Positions 9,556 through 22,096 of a stretch of 64,000 bases of DNA are shown in pieces. A program made the translations under genes and the position numbers. Below the pieces are notes generated by a model. The model was given only the letters and a program-made list of their open reading frames with translations. It had not been told where the DNA came from and did not search any database. Positions within the stretch are counted from its first letter, which is position 1, and every line of letters starts with the position of its first letter. Source of the DNA: Porpolomopsis calyptriformis (Eukaryota > Basidiomycota > Agaricomycetes > Agaricales > Hygrophoraceae); assembly GCA_951640195.1 (NCBI GenBank), contig OX621173.1, positions 1,343,780 through 1,407,779 on the forward strand. Reading direction: 5' to 3'.

Positions 9556-11225
9556 ATGGTTCAGTTCTATGAATTTCAGCTGATCCTATTTACGAGCCTC
9601 TGTCTTTTCTCTCTCTCTCTTGACCACTATGTCTCTAGGAAAAAACACCATCCCAAGCACAAAGAATTGACCGGTGCTCACCTGGAGAGCGGAAGAAATC
9701 CAAACGGGTTCGCGGCCCTAACCAGACAATATCTACTTGTATATGCCATCGTGATGGGCGAGTTCGAATTTATCTCATCCGTTCAGACGAAATGCTCACC
9801 CAAGTCTTGTTGGTCCCATGTTTCAACTTGACAGCTGCCGACTGGCTGCAAGGACCATACGTATACTCTCTCTATAGAGAACAATACGGATTCCCGGAGA
9901 GAGTCGTCGCTCTCCTGTTTGTTACCGGGTTTGTGTCTGCTGGTGTAACCGCACCTCTAACTGGCGTATGGGCCGATCAACAGTAAGCCATATTCTCGAC
10001 CTTGCCGCTTCAGCAGCTCTGTTGACTCTAAAGCAGTGGTCGTAAAAAATTGTGTCTTGTATTTTGCGTAACGTACACGATGGCTTGCATTTGTGTCCTT
10101 TTCCCCTGGCTCCCCATTCTCCTTCTAGGCCGTGTCCTTGGCGGCATATCGACTTCCATCCTCTTTTCCGCGTTTGAATCATGGTTGATATCCTCTTCCT
10201 CTTCCCTGGCTCTCTCTCAACCCGACCTCTCCACCATCATGAGCCGCGCCACCCTCATAAATGGGTTTGTAGCGACCGGAGCTGGCGTTGTAAGCAATCA
10301 GCTGGTGTCGTTGTCGAAAACATTCGTGTCTCCATTCATTGCGAGTGGGACCTTACTCGCCATTGCTTTTATCGTCATCCGTGGAACTTGGGCTGAGAAC
10401 TATGGCAGCGGAGGAGGCACCAACGATGCGGATACGTTCCAATTAAAACGACTAGCTCAGGCGTCACGGATTGTTAGTAACGGTATGGCATTTTTTCATG
10501 TTCTTGCAGCGGTTCGTTAACATTCCCAATCGTTTCGTCTTAGATTCGGTACTCCTGGTGCTAGGTCTAACCCAGACCTGTTTCGAGGGTTCCATGTATC
10601 TCTTCGTCTTCCTCTGGGTGCCCTCTCTGCAAGAAGGCGTCAAAGAAAACGCAACAGATACCCTTCCACTCGGCTATATATTCTCTTCATTCATGATATC
10701 CATGATGCTCGGATCGTTACTTTATTCCACCATTGCTTCGCGTGCTCTTTCCTCTACCTCAAGCGTATGGGCAGATTCATCGCTCGCGCTGCATGCCAAA
10801 TTAAGCAGCATAGTCTGCGCAGTGAGCGCAGCCGCACTGGCAATGAGCGTCAAGTCACAGAGCGAGCATGTGCGCTTCTGGGCTTTCTGTGCGTTCGAGG
10901 CGTGCGTGGGCATGTATTACCCAGTTCAGGGTATGCTTCGGGGCTCCTTGATATCGAACGAACACCGAGCGACTGTGGGTGTCCCTCTTTGCCGTCCACT
11001 CACCCCACTGCTAACTTTTGTACACCTCTTCAGCTTTCATCCTTATTCCGGGTCCCACTCAACATTTTCGTGGTCGTTGCATTATTAACCGGTGTCTCGT
11101 CCGCACGCTATGCTGTGCTTACTGCCAGCTCCCTCATGCTTGCATTTTCGTCCCTGATGACCGGTGTATTTATCCTCAGCCGTGCGGATGAGGGTGCTCG
11201 CGAGGTTAACGGTTCGCCATACTAA
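9556..11225 (+). CDS. MFS transporter, MFSD5/molybdate-anion transporter family
   Basis: Exons 9556-9757, 9835-9982, 10037-10482, 10544-10974 and 11034-11225 give 472 residues. Family marks are MAADWLQGPYVYSLY after the first helix, the MFS loop GVWADQHGRKK, and LGLTQTCFEGSMYLFVFLWV in the second half, with about twelve hydrophobic segments. Characterised relatives include the molybdate transporter MOT2 and human MFSD5, so high-affinity molybdate uptake is possible but not proven. The first intron (9758-9834) uses a GC donor (GCGAGT) instead of GT; with it the MAADWLQG motif is restored exactly. The third intron has two workable donors (10477 or 10483); 10483 gives the better family match. 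Confidence 0.88.
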
Positions 11226-11411
11226 TATGTTATCAGGATGTCCTTTAAAGATTAGAGTAATACTCATGGCGTTGGAATAGACACCAATATAAGTATTAGA
11301 CGCTTACATAAACTATATAAGGTTCAAAGGCAGATTGGAGCACCGCAGGCATGGGAAAAAAAGCAAAAAACTTCTTCGCTTGACTCTGACCGGCAAGACA
11401 GCAACTCCACT

Positions 11412-13915
11412 ATGGATGTAGATATGAAGGTTAAGGACGACGTCGACGAAAAGGGTGCCCCTACAAACATTACCCGGGATCGCGACAGAGACCGAGATAG
11501 GGACCGTGACTACGACCGCGATAAGGACAAAGACAGAGACAGGGACCGCGACAGAGACAGAGACAGGGACGCCAGGCGAGACAGAGACAAGGATAGGGAT
11601 CGCGACTATCGGCGTGATTCCGGTAAGATTTCACTCTAATGGATACTTATGTTTGGTGCCACGCCGTTATCTCGAACGCCTTTCTTTTGCAACACAGGTC
11701 GTCCCAGGAGAGGTGGAGGAGAGCGTGGTGATCATTGGGAGCCTGAGAGGCGAAACGGCGAGGTGCGTATAAAGCTAGCTAATCACCGTTGCCTATGAGA
11801 ACTCAAGTTTTACCCCCCCAGCGTCGTGCGAAGCGGTCTCATTCTCGCTCGCGTTCGCGATCCCGACGACGGTCGACGTCACCTCGCCGTCGCAGTCGTC
11901 GGTCGCGCTCACGTAGCAGCCGCTCTCGTTCACGTTCCCGCAGCCCTCGTGACCGCAAGCCTGCCGAGGCTTTCGCCCGATCACTTGGAGGCCCCATGAA
12001 CGCCGACCATGAAGAGGCTGTCGAGTTTGCAAAAGTTAGCAAGAGAGAGAATCGGGTCTATGTTGGGAACCTCAGTTACGACGTCAAGTACAGGGACCTG
12101 ATGGAATTCATGAGGGGAGGTGGGTGGGGGAATCCCAGATTAGTTTTTCGAATCTTCCCGTTTGGAGGCCTGGTTCTGGGTGGTGTCATCAGAATTTTCT
12201 TCCCAGAGGGGAATGAACAGGCTTGTTTGTCTAGTTGGAGTGTTTTCAGGCGGATGAGCGTGTTTCCAGTTTTTTGATTGACGGAATGGTCGAGTCGAGA
12301 GGATATTGATGGGAGTTTTCTTTTGGGGTTGGCAGCTGGTGAGGTCCTATTCGCCGAAGTACTCGTCACTCCCACTGGCGTCTCCAAGGGATGCGGGTAA
12401 GTGTTATATTTTGCAGCTGGTGGCGATATTGATTTATGCCCGCCACAGTATCGTCGAGTTTACTTCACCTGAAGATGCTCAAAGAGCTATACGCGAATTA
12501 TCGGAACAATCTCTACTTGGTCGACCGGTTTTCATTCGCGAGGTTCGTCCGCCCTCCAAGAATTTGCTTCAAAATAACTTGATTCTCACAGGATCGCGAG
12601 AACGAGGCTCGATTTGGTGCCACCCCAGTGCCTGGTAAGATCGGTATGGCAATGGCTGGACAAGGGTTGCATGCTGCACCACCCCCGCGTCCTCCTTCCC
12701 ACAATTACTTTGGAACTCATAATAATCCCGGGAATCAACTCTACGTGGGAAATGTACGCTTTTAACTTGATTATACTTCATTCTGTTAATCGCTTTTTTG
12801 TTACACACAGTTGCCGTATCAAGCGGGCTGGCAAGACCTCAAGGACCTTTTCCGTACAGCGGGCAACATCATTCGAGCTGATATAAACATTGGAGTTGAT
12901 GGCCGGCCCAAAGGTTCTGGGACGGTTGTCTTTGAAACCGCTAAAGATGCTCAGCAAGCTATCAGTGCGTCACTAAGATTCTTCGATCGTTTTCTTTCCT
13001 TGTCTCCGTAAGGGATAATGTTGACGTATGAACAGGCATGTATCACGGTTTCGATTGGTACGGTCGTACGCTCGAAGTCCGAGAGGTTCATTTGTGGTCT
13101 TTTTTTTTGCATGCCTCCCCAGTGCTGATGTAGTTGTAGGATCGCTACGCAGGTCTTTCTGGACCTGGAGGGTTCCGTGGAGGATTCCGCGGTGGCTCCC
13201 GGGGCTTCAGTGGACCACGTGGTGGATTTAGAGGAGGAATACGAGGGGGTTATCGTGGCGGTTATGCAGCACAGGCGGGTGCAGGACGCGATCTCTCTAA
13301 TCAGGATCTTTACGCCGATTATTCTGGTCCGGATCAGCAGGCTGCACCCAGTGGGCTGCGAATGGATTATCCCAGCTTCTCCGCTACGGGTCCTGGCTCT
13401 TACGGTGGTGGTCCCGGCTACCAAGAACCAGAACCCAGCCAGCAGATCATGGTCCGCAACGTATGTTTATGTATTTCGAGTACTGCGTTACTGCTTACAC
13501 TACACTTTGCTTTTAGCTCCCCTGGTCTACCGCCAACGAAGATTTAGTCGAGTTATTTGAGACCACTGGGCAAGTTGAGGTGGCCGAGATCTTGTTCGAT
13601 GGGCCCCGCTCCAAAGGTTGCGGTGTTGTCCAATTTGCGCAAGTCGCAGAGGCTGAGACCGCTATTGGTCAGTAGCTAATTTCACTCTTTTCTCCGAAAT
13701 ATATGTTCATGTCTCTAAACCCCTATCCTGATAGCCAAATTTCAACAATACATGTACGGCGGCCGTCCTTTAGGTAAAGGCACCTTAACATCCTCTCTGA
13801 ACTTGGCTGATCCCCCACCGATATAGATGTCCGATTCAATGACCGCTGGCATACCTTCACTCCCACCGCCGCTAAAGGTGGCCAAATCGCCCCAATTGTG
13901 GCTGATGTTGTTTGA
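11412..13915 (+). CDS. SR-like RNA-binding protein with three RRMs (Gbp2/Hrb1 type)
   Basis: Twelve exons: 11412-11622, 11698-11762, 11822-12119, 12336-12396, 12449-12542, 12592-12753, 12811-12964, 13036-13085, 13140-13460, 13517-13667, 13735-13773 and 13827-13915 (564 residues). Order: Arg/Asp-repeat N-terminus, Arg/Ser-rich segment, RRM1 (RVYVGNLSYDV), RRM2 (NQLYVGNLPYQAGWQDLKDL), a Gly/Arg-rich linker with FRGG repeats, and RRM3 (QIMVRNLPWSTANEDLVELF). This is the layout of yeast Gbp2/Hrb1, shuttling mRNA-binding proteins that link transcription and splicing quality control to export. All introns are short except 12120-12335 (216 nt), which splits RRM1. The repeated RD codons make the 5' end low-complexity. 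The exact orthologue is less certain than the family. Confidence 0.85.
12120..12335 (+). promoter_or_regulatory. Unusually long intron inside RRM1 of the SR-like gene
   Basis: At 216 nt this intron is three to four times longer than the others in the gene, and it begins with a G-rich GTGGGT donor region. Reading on from exon 3 soon meets a stop, so retention would truncate the protein within RRM1. SR-protein genes in other eukaryotes often autoregulate through such introns; that role here is inference. Confidence 0.4.
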
Positions 13916-14116
13916 AGGCATCAAAACTGCGAGGAAAAAATAAAATAAATCTCCTGGCTATTGCCACGCAGTATTTTCGATTTTCGAGATGTTTCCCTTC
14001 TACTAAGATGAATTTATGCACTTTGATAAAGAATACAAAGATTCTTGTCTTCACTCTATCTTTCGCCAAATCGTCCCTGTGTGCATCAAAGGTTACAAAG
14101 GAATTGCATTTCTCAT

Positions 14117-17100
14117 CTATTTCGCAATAGTCTCCTGGACTACCCGACCGCCATTGAAAGAGACAATGTGAAGCATGTGTTCAACAATCTCTGCGGGTGT
14201 GGTGACGTGCCAGCTGGCGAGGGTCCGTTTGCTGCTATGGCCTACGGCGGTGGTGAAGACGGCGTCAGGCTTGAGGGCGAGGTCTACGGGTTGGGGTTTT
14301 TCGGTGCCCTTGGTCATACAGGTGATGGATACGGGAGGGTTCAGTGTCGCCTTGGTCACACCGACGGGGAAGAGATTGAGGGCGCGGAACATGTCCTCGT
14401 CCGTCTGTAGTAAAAAGGCTGATTAGCGAGACCGAAAAAGGACGTGACGCCAAGCGGCGAAGATAATAATCCTAATTTGACCTTGTCGTCGCCAGCACAG
14501 AACACGAACTCTGCGTCAGGATTGTTGTACAAAATGCGTTTGACGATTTCACCCTGTGGTGGATTGTTAAATGATTGTGCCTTTGTGAATGAAACAAACT
14601 GGACCTTGTTAACCGCCATCGGTCGTACTTCCAAGTTCTTTTTGCCCACGAGCACTGCGAATCTCCATCGTCGCATCAACCAGGCCGCACAGAATGGTGA
14701 GAATCCTGACCTTCGATGGGCCGTTTGTGGGCCAAATTATTTTCTAGCAGATCTTGGCACTGCCTACATTGGAACAACCTTGATAGGCCCGCCAAAATTG
14801 TCGGTAAGAACCATGCTCGCATGCGCGGGGAGGGGGGGAAATGCACACGGGAAGACACTCACCCCCATTCCGGGTCACTGGCACGATAATGCCACGTAAT
14901 CGAGCTCTTCTTCAACTCGATGTGGCTTCCAGTTGTCCTCTACAAAACCGACGTGTGAATGAGCCCTGCCGGGTCCGGTCCACAACGAACACAAGGAGAT
15001 CGTCACCTCGGTATAATACTTGAACACCTCATATACCTCACTCATCCAACTCATATCGATCGACTCCGTGAGGTTGTTCCACTCCTTTAGCCCACGCTCT
15101 CTGATAAACGCCCCATGCTCCGCCGAGAAACCGACCTCTTTCAGATGCCCGAGATGTTGCTCCAAAAACTCACCGTCCCGTCCCGAGATAATGTACACCA
15201 GATTCCTCGAATCAGAGGAGAGTTTCGACAGCGCTCGGAGCACGGCTGGAGACGGGACAGCCATACTGGGCGTCTTGACGATTGGAGCGAGAGTGCCCTG
15301 GAGACGGCCCACCCCAGACCAGCTTCAGCAACACTGACACTTCGGACGGCAGGGAAGAAACAAAAGCTCACGTCATAATCAAATAAAAATAATCTTTTGC
15401 CCGCGTTTCGGTACTTTTCCTCCAAAATATCTTTTGGGACGTATGGGGTCTGGCGTGCGGTATTCGGCCCACCCATCTGCCCAAGCAACATCTTTACCAG
15501 GGAAGCCGCCCAGGAGTGTGAAGTATTCGTCGTGACGACCTTGTGAAGCTTGCGGTGTCGGTCAAGCCTTTCGGATTCTGACATCAGGAGACCTTTATTG
15601 ATGGCTGCTGCTACATCCTGTCAAAAGGCGCGAAATAAAAAAGTTAACATGGATGAGAGAAATCGCAAGTTGTTGAGTGCGCACCCCAAGATTCCATGGG
15701 TTGACTTGAATTGCATCCTCCATGTGTTTGCTGATGCCCATAAACTCGCTCAGCACGCTCGGACTCTTTTTGGTCCTTTCCTGCGCGATTACAAACTCCA
15801 TTGAAGTGGTATTCATCCCGTCTCTCAGGGGCGTGATCACAGCCAAGTCAGCTACGCTCAGCAAAGCATAAAACTCGTCTTTTTTCAGAGTTTGGTGGCT
15901 GCAGACTTTGGTTGTATATCAACCGATGGGGGTGGGGTGGAGGTGAAGCTCACTAATGATGCACAGGAATAAAGTCCAAGCTCCCGTATTCGCCGTTGAT
16001 ATGGGCCACGAGCTCGCTCACTTGTCGCTCGAGCTTGGGGGAGTCTGTCAGAGCGGGCGATGTCACTTGAATCATAACGACATTGCCGATCCACTCTGGG
16101 TAATCTTGTAAGAGTGTTTCGAACGCTCGGAGCTGCCCGATACGAAGGACAAGCATTTAAGTGATGGCGCGACTGCCCGAAAACTGGAACAGACTTTTTG
16201 CAACACGCCGGTGACGACATCTAACTTATCACGCCCAACGATAATTTTCTTCCCTTCGTATAACGTACGCAACGCTTCTAATTTTGGCCGGATCCCTGGA
16301 CGCAAGCTGTCGCATCACCCATGGAAGGGAGTTGGGGTATCAGCAAACCAATCCCGCCAAGGTTAAAGGCAGAGAGGACACCCACGTATCCCGAGCCACT
16401 CTTTCCGCATCGATGCCAACTGGGCAGTGCATGACGGCCGTGACATGGCCTTCCGCGTCGATACTCTGGGAGCTAGACTCGTACCCACACACGCGGATGC
16501 ATGTAGACATAAAGTGTCTGGAGTAGGAATATGTCTGGGGGAAGGGGACATTAAGTAACGCGGTAAATCAGAATGGAAAGAAGAAACGTACCTGGAAGCA
16601 GATAAGATTTGCGCCCAACATCCCGTCCAGAATCTCCTTTCGTCCTACGGGCATATTCTTCAATCAATAGAACCAATGCACATCCTCCTGGAGGGGATGA
16701 TTGGCGTGACTTACTTGGCAAGCACCTAAACACTTCCGAGCTTGGGAACGGAGTGTGCACAAAAAGGCCGATAGTCGCATCCGAGCCTTCTATCCCGCCG
16801 ATTGCTTCTCGCAAGAGTTTAGGAACGAGCAATAAGTGGTAATCGTGCACCCAGATGAGGTCTCCAGGTTTATAGACCTCGGCAATGCGTTGAGCAAAAG
16901 CAAGGTTGGCAGCCTCGTAGGCGGGGTAGTGAGAGTCGGCTGAGACGTGCTCATTCGCAACGTCCTGCCAAAGGAGATAGTGGAAAAGAGGCCAAAGTGC
17001 TGGGGTGGATTGTTAGCGTGATGGATAATGATAATAGTGAACGAGAGAAAATGTAATTCAAGATACAACATTTGAATAATATTAGTGCGAAGCACGTGGC

Positions 17101-18131
17101 TGGGTGCTCTATTACCGCCCCAAAAAAAAAGCGGAGCACGTTCGCACTGAGGAATTTCTTGGGAGAATCCCCACCACCTCACCAATTTCCAAGGAAAAGC
17201 CATAGATAGCGGGTTTTGGAGCCCAGTACAAGCTTCCGCGGAGGGCCGACAACCCCTAACCGCGGAACCGAGAGTGATCTGAGTCGCATGGCCCGCACGA
17301 CATCAAGGCCGCTCCCAATGACAAAAATGAAACAGATTTGGAGAGGGTGGCGAATGTTACGTATGCCACGACTGAAAAGTCTGAAGCAAGAATAAAAAAT
17401 ATAGAAAAATAAATAAATGAATATGATAAAGCGGAGCGGCGGAGATAATATCGGGTCATGACGACGAGAAGGATAAAAAAAAGAAAGAAAAAAAACACGA
17501 GGAAAGGCGCAAAGGGAAACAAGGGAAGGCCTTGGAGAGACTCACTTTGCTTGCAGTAGCTATCGTAGTGACCGTGGGCCACTTTATCGCCCAACCAGAC
17601 GGGGACGTAGAGCATCTTCTTATCGTCGTCAGGGTCTGCCTCTCTGGGTTGGTACGACTTAAGGGCGTCTTCCAGAGCGGCTCTGTCTGCTTTAGTGATG
17701 AGATCGGCTGGAATGCGCTCTCCTGGAGTTGAAGATTGGATATCACCAGTCCAGCCGATGAGGAGTTGCTCGTGAGTAGCGGAGAGAGATCGTATGCCGG
17801 ATATCATAGCAGTATGACCATATCTTGAGGAAAGTGTCCAAGTACCTTTGTCTGGAGCGGCATGAACGATAGTGTCAGACGGCTGGGAGTCGGCGGTAGA
17901 AAGGAAGAGGTCTGTAGGTTTGGTAGGAGGGGTGGCAGGTGGGCTGAGTACACCGGTGCGGTTGGCAAGGGTCGCGGCTACAGGAAGGTAGTGACAAACA
18001 TGGAGGATACGACCTGAGAGAGGAACGCCGTTTTGACGGTGTTCTTGCTCGAGAGCACGAATCTCTGCGGAGACTTGAGCGAGAGACAATTCACCGAGAT
18101 GGGTGGTACCAGACGGTGAGAAACTGTCCAT
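14117..18131 (-). CDS. TPS2: Trehalose-6-phosphate phosphatase with synthase-like domain (Tps2 type)
   Basis: Removes phosphate from trehalose-6-phosphate in the cytosol, the second step of trehalose synthesis. The N-terminal half is a GT20 synthase-like domain (LYVPVWLGDKVAHGHY, LIWVHDYHLLLVPKLLRE, GLFVHTPFP, LRDGMNTTSMEFV). The C-terminal half is a HAD phosphatase: DYDGTLAPI is formed across an intron after LFDYD, followed by YIISGRDG, GFSAEHGAF and FCAGDDK/TDEDMF. In the synthase half, the site matching RLDYSK of active enzymes reads KLDVVT, so catalytic Arg and Lys are replaced and that domain is probably inactive, as expected for a Tps2. Exon 1 is 18131-17546. The next exon starts at 16999 (TLWPLFHYLLW), leaving a 546-nt intron. 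The other introns are short. Confidence 0.9.
17000..17545 (-). other. 546-nt intron in the TPS2-like gene
   Basis: It runs from GTGAGT after the HYDSYCK coding block to CAG before TLWPLFHYLLW, which are adjacent in the protein family. It is ten times the usual intron length in this window. It contains pyrimidine/purine-rich runs and several frames open for 60-130 codons, none of which resembles the synthase family. Confidence 0.55.
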
Positions 18132-18365
18132 TTGGTGAGAAGGAAGTGGGAGGTAAGAAGGAAGTGAGAGAAGTCCGCAAGGAAATCAGATGCGGAATCT
18201 TTGGCGGTGTAAGGTCGGGATGGCAGTTTTATGAAGAGATTTCCAGATTAGGAAATATAACGCGACACTGATCTTGACAAGGTCACGTGAATAAGTAAGA
18301 TAGAAAAAAGGCGGTATTTCGGGATGAGAAGAGTTCAGACAAAATCTATACGGTAGAAATACGTA

Positions 18366-19546
18366 TCACTGTGCTCCAGCATGACCGTTCACACCCCCTT
18401 TCGTAGACTTTTCTTTCGCACCCTCAGCGCGACCTCGTAAAATGTCGAAAAGTTCATTTACTCTCCGGGAAGCATTCCCCAACAGCGGTACGACACGGTC
18501 CTTGACTTCTGTGCGCACACGCGTAACCTTGTCGTTCAATGGAATCGGTTGGGCCATAATCCTGCGAAGCTCGTTTACCGCGCTAGAGAGAGCGGTAGAC
18601 AACTCATTGAACGTGGCTTGCTGGTGGGCAGATGCCGATTGCAAGGTCGCGGCCAGTGAGCAGGACAGGTTCGAAGTTGACTGTTGAAGTCTTTGCAACT
18701 CCTGAATCATCGTGTCCGATAGGACGTGCACACGGGAGTGGGCGTTACTCAGCGATGAGGACGCGACAGAAGTGATGGCCTGGGCAGTTTCCGTTGCACG
18801 CCGACTGAGAGGTGTAAATTGAATCAGTACATTCGCAGCCAGAGCGGCGGATATGACATACACCAATGCGTTGTTTTCGTGAAGCTGCTTGAGATGTTCG
18901 TTGGAAAGTACATAAATATGGTTCGTCAGGCTCATGGACAGCGCATATACACGCTGATATTGATATTGGGCTTCAGAGGATGAGGACTCTGGCAATTTCC
19001 CGACTTGTTTCACTTGGTCTTCGAAAAAATTAACGAAAGGTTTGAACCGCTAATAGAAATAAAGTCAACGCGACGAATGGACGGAGAGGAAGCTGAACGC
19101 ACCTGATCTATACCCTGTGCGACATTCGCAACGGGTAACTTGACATTCTTGTCGATAGCCTCACTTGCGACATTTACCGCGCTCTCGCGACGTTCTCGGA
19201 CGTAACGAACAACCTCCTCTGGCTTTGCTTTGAACGGATAGGGATACCGCGACTCAACAACGTCGACAGCCTTGTTTGCAAAACCGTCTGCGCGGACGAG
19301 GATGGGTGCGAGTCTGATTTGCAAAGGTTCGGTGAGGTGCAAGGCTGTGGTGGACAAACCCTTGGCGGTGCAGTAAGGGGAGCGGGTGTAGGCGTTGGCG
19401 TTGAGTGCGTCACTGACCGTTTGGGACAATGCTGAAACCATCGGGACGGAACCGATACGAGTGAAGAAAGTGATGTGTGGGACAGGAGAGTCCGAGGGAG
19501 GGGGAGAGGGGAGAGGGACTGTGGAAGTCTGATTTGGGCTCGGCAT
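18366..19546 (-). CDS. Fungal perilipin-like lipid-droplet protein
   Basis: Two exons, 19546-19103 and 19049-18366, joined over a 53-nt intron, give 375 residues. The N-terminal region carries the perilipin-family signature of fungi (ITFFTRIGSVPMVSALSQTV, then YTRSPYCTAKGLS, then APILVRADGFANKAVDVVES and RYPYPFKAKPEEV). A long amphipathic, helix-rich C-terminal part follows (repeated ALSS/ATLQSA/LQRLQ segments). Characterised fungal members (CAP20, Mpl1) coat lipid droplets and affect lipid storage and appressorium turgor. The methionine at 19546 fits the family start better than the one 18 codons upstream. Ends with a Gly/Lys-rich tail. Identification is good; physiological role is by analogy. 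Confidence 0.85.
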
Positions 19547-19882
19547 GATAGATGTATGGAAGAGAGAGAAACAGATAGTGAGGAGTGCGAACCTGCCCAA
19601 TATGTAGGTTATCGTTTGACATGTGATTTCCAGATTTAGTTTGAGTCCAGATCTTGTATCTGAAAAATAGGGTTAAAAGATAGTGATTTTTTGTTCATTT
19701 TTGTTCATTTATGGGGGGTCTTTCTTAAACCGTCAACGCAATCCTCATCCAATGACGTATTGTCCCTCCGTATCCCCCCGACGATCCAGAGTCCCTAGAT
19801 CTATCGACGGCTTATCTCTAGCCTTTGAATTAATGTACCCAGGACCATACTCTAAGTATCCGTATAAATCTCTACCAGTCGA
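19547..19882. other. Gap upstream of perilipin gene
   Basis: About 335 bp holding the perilipin promoter and the 3' end of the transporter gene. No separate gene seen. A TTTTTGTTCATTT direct repeat occurs near 19687-19709. Confidence 0.5.
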
Positions 19883-21904
19883 TTATAATTTCGTTATCAA
19901 CAAACCAATCACAACGTTCACGATAATCGCTGGCGGCGTTACAATACAGTAAGACCAAAAGATAGTCCTGCTGATCAGTCGTTCGAACGCTTCGCCTGAT
20001 GCTGCTTGCGAAATCTACGTGTGCTTCTCGTCAGCCTCGAATCTATGATCTCGGATGACGGTCCACGAACCTGAGCTAGAGTCAAAGCTGGGGGGGACGA
20101 AATCAAGAGTACATTTACGAGGACAAATACCGGGCTGTCGATCGGCGACGTTAGCCGGTGCTTAAGCGAGATATCCGCACACTCACTCTTCAAACATCGA
20201 GTGTAGCGAAAATTTAGCTGACAGCGCCATCATCGGAATGATCAACAACGGCGTGATCACCATCCTCGATAGTACAGAAATCACCACCGTCTTGGTCTCT
20301 CCCGGCCTGATTTTTTTCTTCTTCGCGGTTGCCTCCCGCCACTTTTTCACGTCGAGCATCACTTTGACATTGGTCAGCAACGAATTCGACGCCTTGCTCA
20401 CAATCCCATTTCGAGGTCGGTCTCCCAGATACCGATCACTCGGGGGAGGATAAAAGTATCCCCCAAGCACAATCAGCGTAATGGGGATCGAGCAACTCCC
20501 CGCAGAGGCTAATGCACCCTTTACGGCCTGCATATGTGACTCCAGTGCATGCTGCAGCGGCCGCGCGCAAGCAACGACAAACGAGGCCAGCGCTGCCCAA
20601 AGCGGTACGGTCATAAAATTGTTCAAGGACCTCCATCCATGGGAGATGCGGCGCCGCGATCGACGGAGCCATGATTGGAATCGCGTTGAAGTCGGTTCAG
20701 TTGTGGTACGGCGTGTTCGGTGCTCGATAGGCAGTTCGTCATCGGATTCAGAGTCCGAGCGGTCGTATTCTGACGTTGTTGGCGTGCGGGATGTAGACAC
20801 GAGTCTACTCTGCGAGTTATTTGGTGAGTTGGGGAACGAATGGTAGAAATTCGCCGGATAGTTGGCTGTTGGGGGACGAAGTCTCTCGGGATCAGAGGCG
20901 TCGATACCTCGGAGATGGCCAGATGCAGGGTCATCCGTTAGGTCCTCTCCGATCCGGGTTGAACAGCTTGCGGAGGACGCATGGCGGGGAAGTGCGTGAC
21001 GATCGGCGCCGGATGAAGCGAAAGCTGTCCCGTCAGGTATAATTAATGGGCCGGCTTCATCTGAATCACTGGGCGCTTGGATCACAGGCTCGTCGTCGGC
21101 TTTAGATAGGAGCCTGACGCCAAAACTCCAACGCAACTAGGTATACGCCGAGGACGGGTCAGGGAGAGCGAATTAACAGTTTGTACAACTTACCACCATA
21201 CCAAATGTGCTATACATCACAAGATAGCTTAAGGCTCGGCCAAGCATGGCATTCTGATTGTCGTCGCTGTCCCATTTCAGGCCCGGGACGGTAACAACCA
21301 GACTCTGCATCAACGCGATGGGTAACGAATTGGAGTTCATGAACATGGCAGCAGCCATCGCAAAGCTCCTGTTCCCACCGTTGAACCCGACCGTGAGTGA
21401 CATCATCATAAGACACACCTTTGCGACGACTTTAGGCGGAATAGACTGCCTAGCAGAAATGCCACGGACATGGAGATAACCGTCACAAGCACGAAAAAGA
21501 TGGGAATGATCCACAGTTCCCGCAGCTTCGCTGATGTAACAGATCAACCGTTCATGCTTAATAACACTCGAGGACCTTTGATGGGCGTACCAGGAGAAAG
21601 GAAAAAAGCTACTTTCGAGAAAAGAAGCGATGGCGTAAACAACGAGATGTTTAGGCGGTTAAGTTGCTGAAATGACGTTAGTGCTAACATCAGGAACGGA
21701 GAAACGCAGCGCACCCTCCGGGACCGTTTATCGAGTATCCCATAGCCGGCGAGTATGTATCCTACCAAGCAGAGCAGAAAAACTTCGAGGATCGCCTGTA
21801 AGTGGCATTAAGTGGCCAAAGAACATCCGAACCGAAGCAAGGCTTACCGTAAAGACCGTGTACAACAAAGGTAGCAGGGGTGTTTCAAAAAGTGAAGGCT
21901 TCAT
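19883..21904 (-). CDS. PIN/PILS-like membrane transport protein (auxin efflux carrier family)
   Basis: Multi-exon gene starting MKPSLFETPLLPLLYTVF and ending ISRTIFWSYCIVTPPAIIVN then VVIGLLITKL. The N-terminal helix bundle shows LEVFLLCLVGYILAGYGIL, LNRLNISLFTPSLLFSKVAF and MNSNSLPIALMQSLV. A long acidic/serine-rich cytosolic loop of roughly 200 residues follows, then the C-terminal bundle (VPLWAALASFVVACARPLQ, IPITLIVLGGYFYPP, DPVFVLVNVLLISSPPALTL). This is the Mem_trans layout; fungal relatives sit in the ER or plasma membrane with unsettled substrates, so 'auxin' should not be assumed. The final junctions (GTGAGT..GACAG and GTTCGT..CGTAG) restore the ALTLAQ-ISQAASGEAFERL stretch. An earlier in-frame ATG at 21964 is possible. 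Confidence 0.85.
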
Positions 21905-22096
21905 GGGTAGTTTTAGCAGGGCATTCGGTGTCCAGTGTTCGATAGGGTAAGATGGCAAGACCATTCAGAAACGTTTTCTGACTGCGCGTGCCTGAGCGGC
22001 ACCAGCTGTTGAAACCCGAACATACGTCAGATCAGCGCCCATAACATTTGCCGCGTTGTCCTCTCAACTTCTGAACATCCGCTCACTATCTCTATC

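Noticed and set aside
11793..12042. Reverse-strand Arg/Glu-repeat frames
   Set aside because: Antisense to the RS-rich exon of the Gbp2-like gene; low complexity only.
17256..17540. Continuation of the first TPS2 exon as coding sequence
   Set aside because: It becomes low-complexity and hydrophobic after the GTGAGT donor, and the protein family resumes at 16999.
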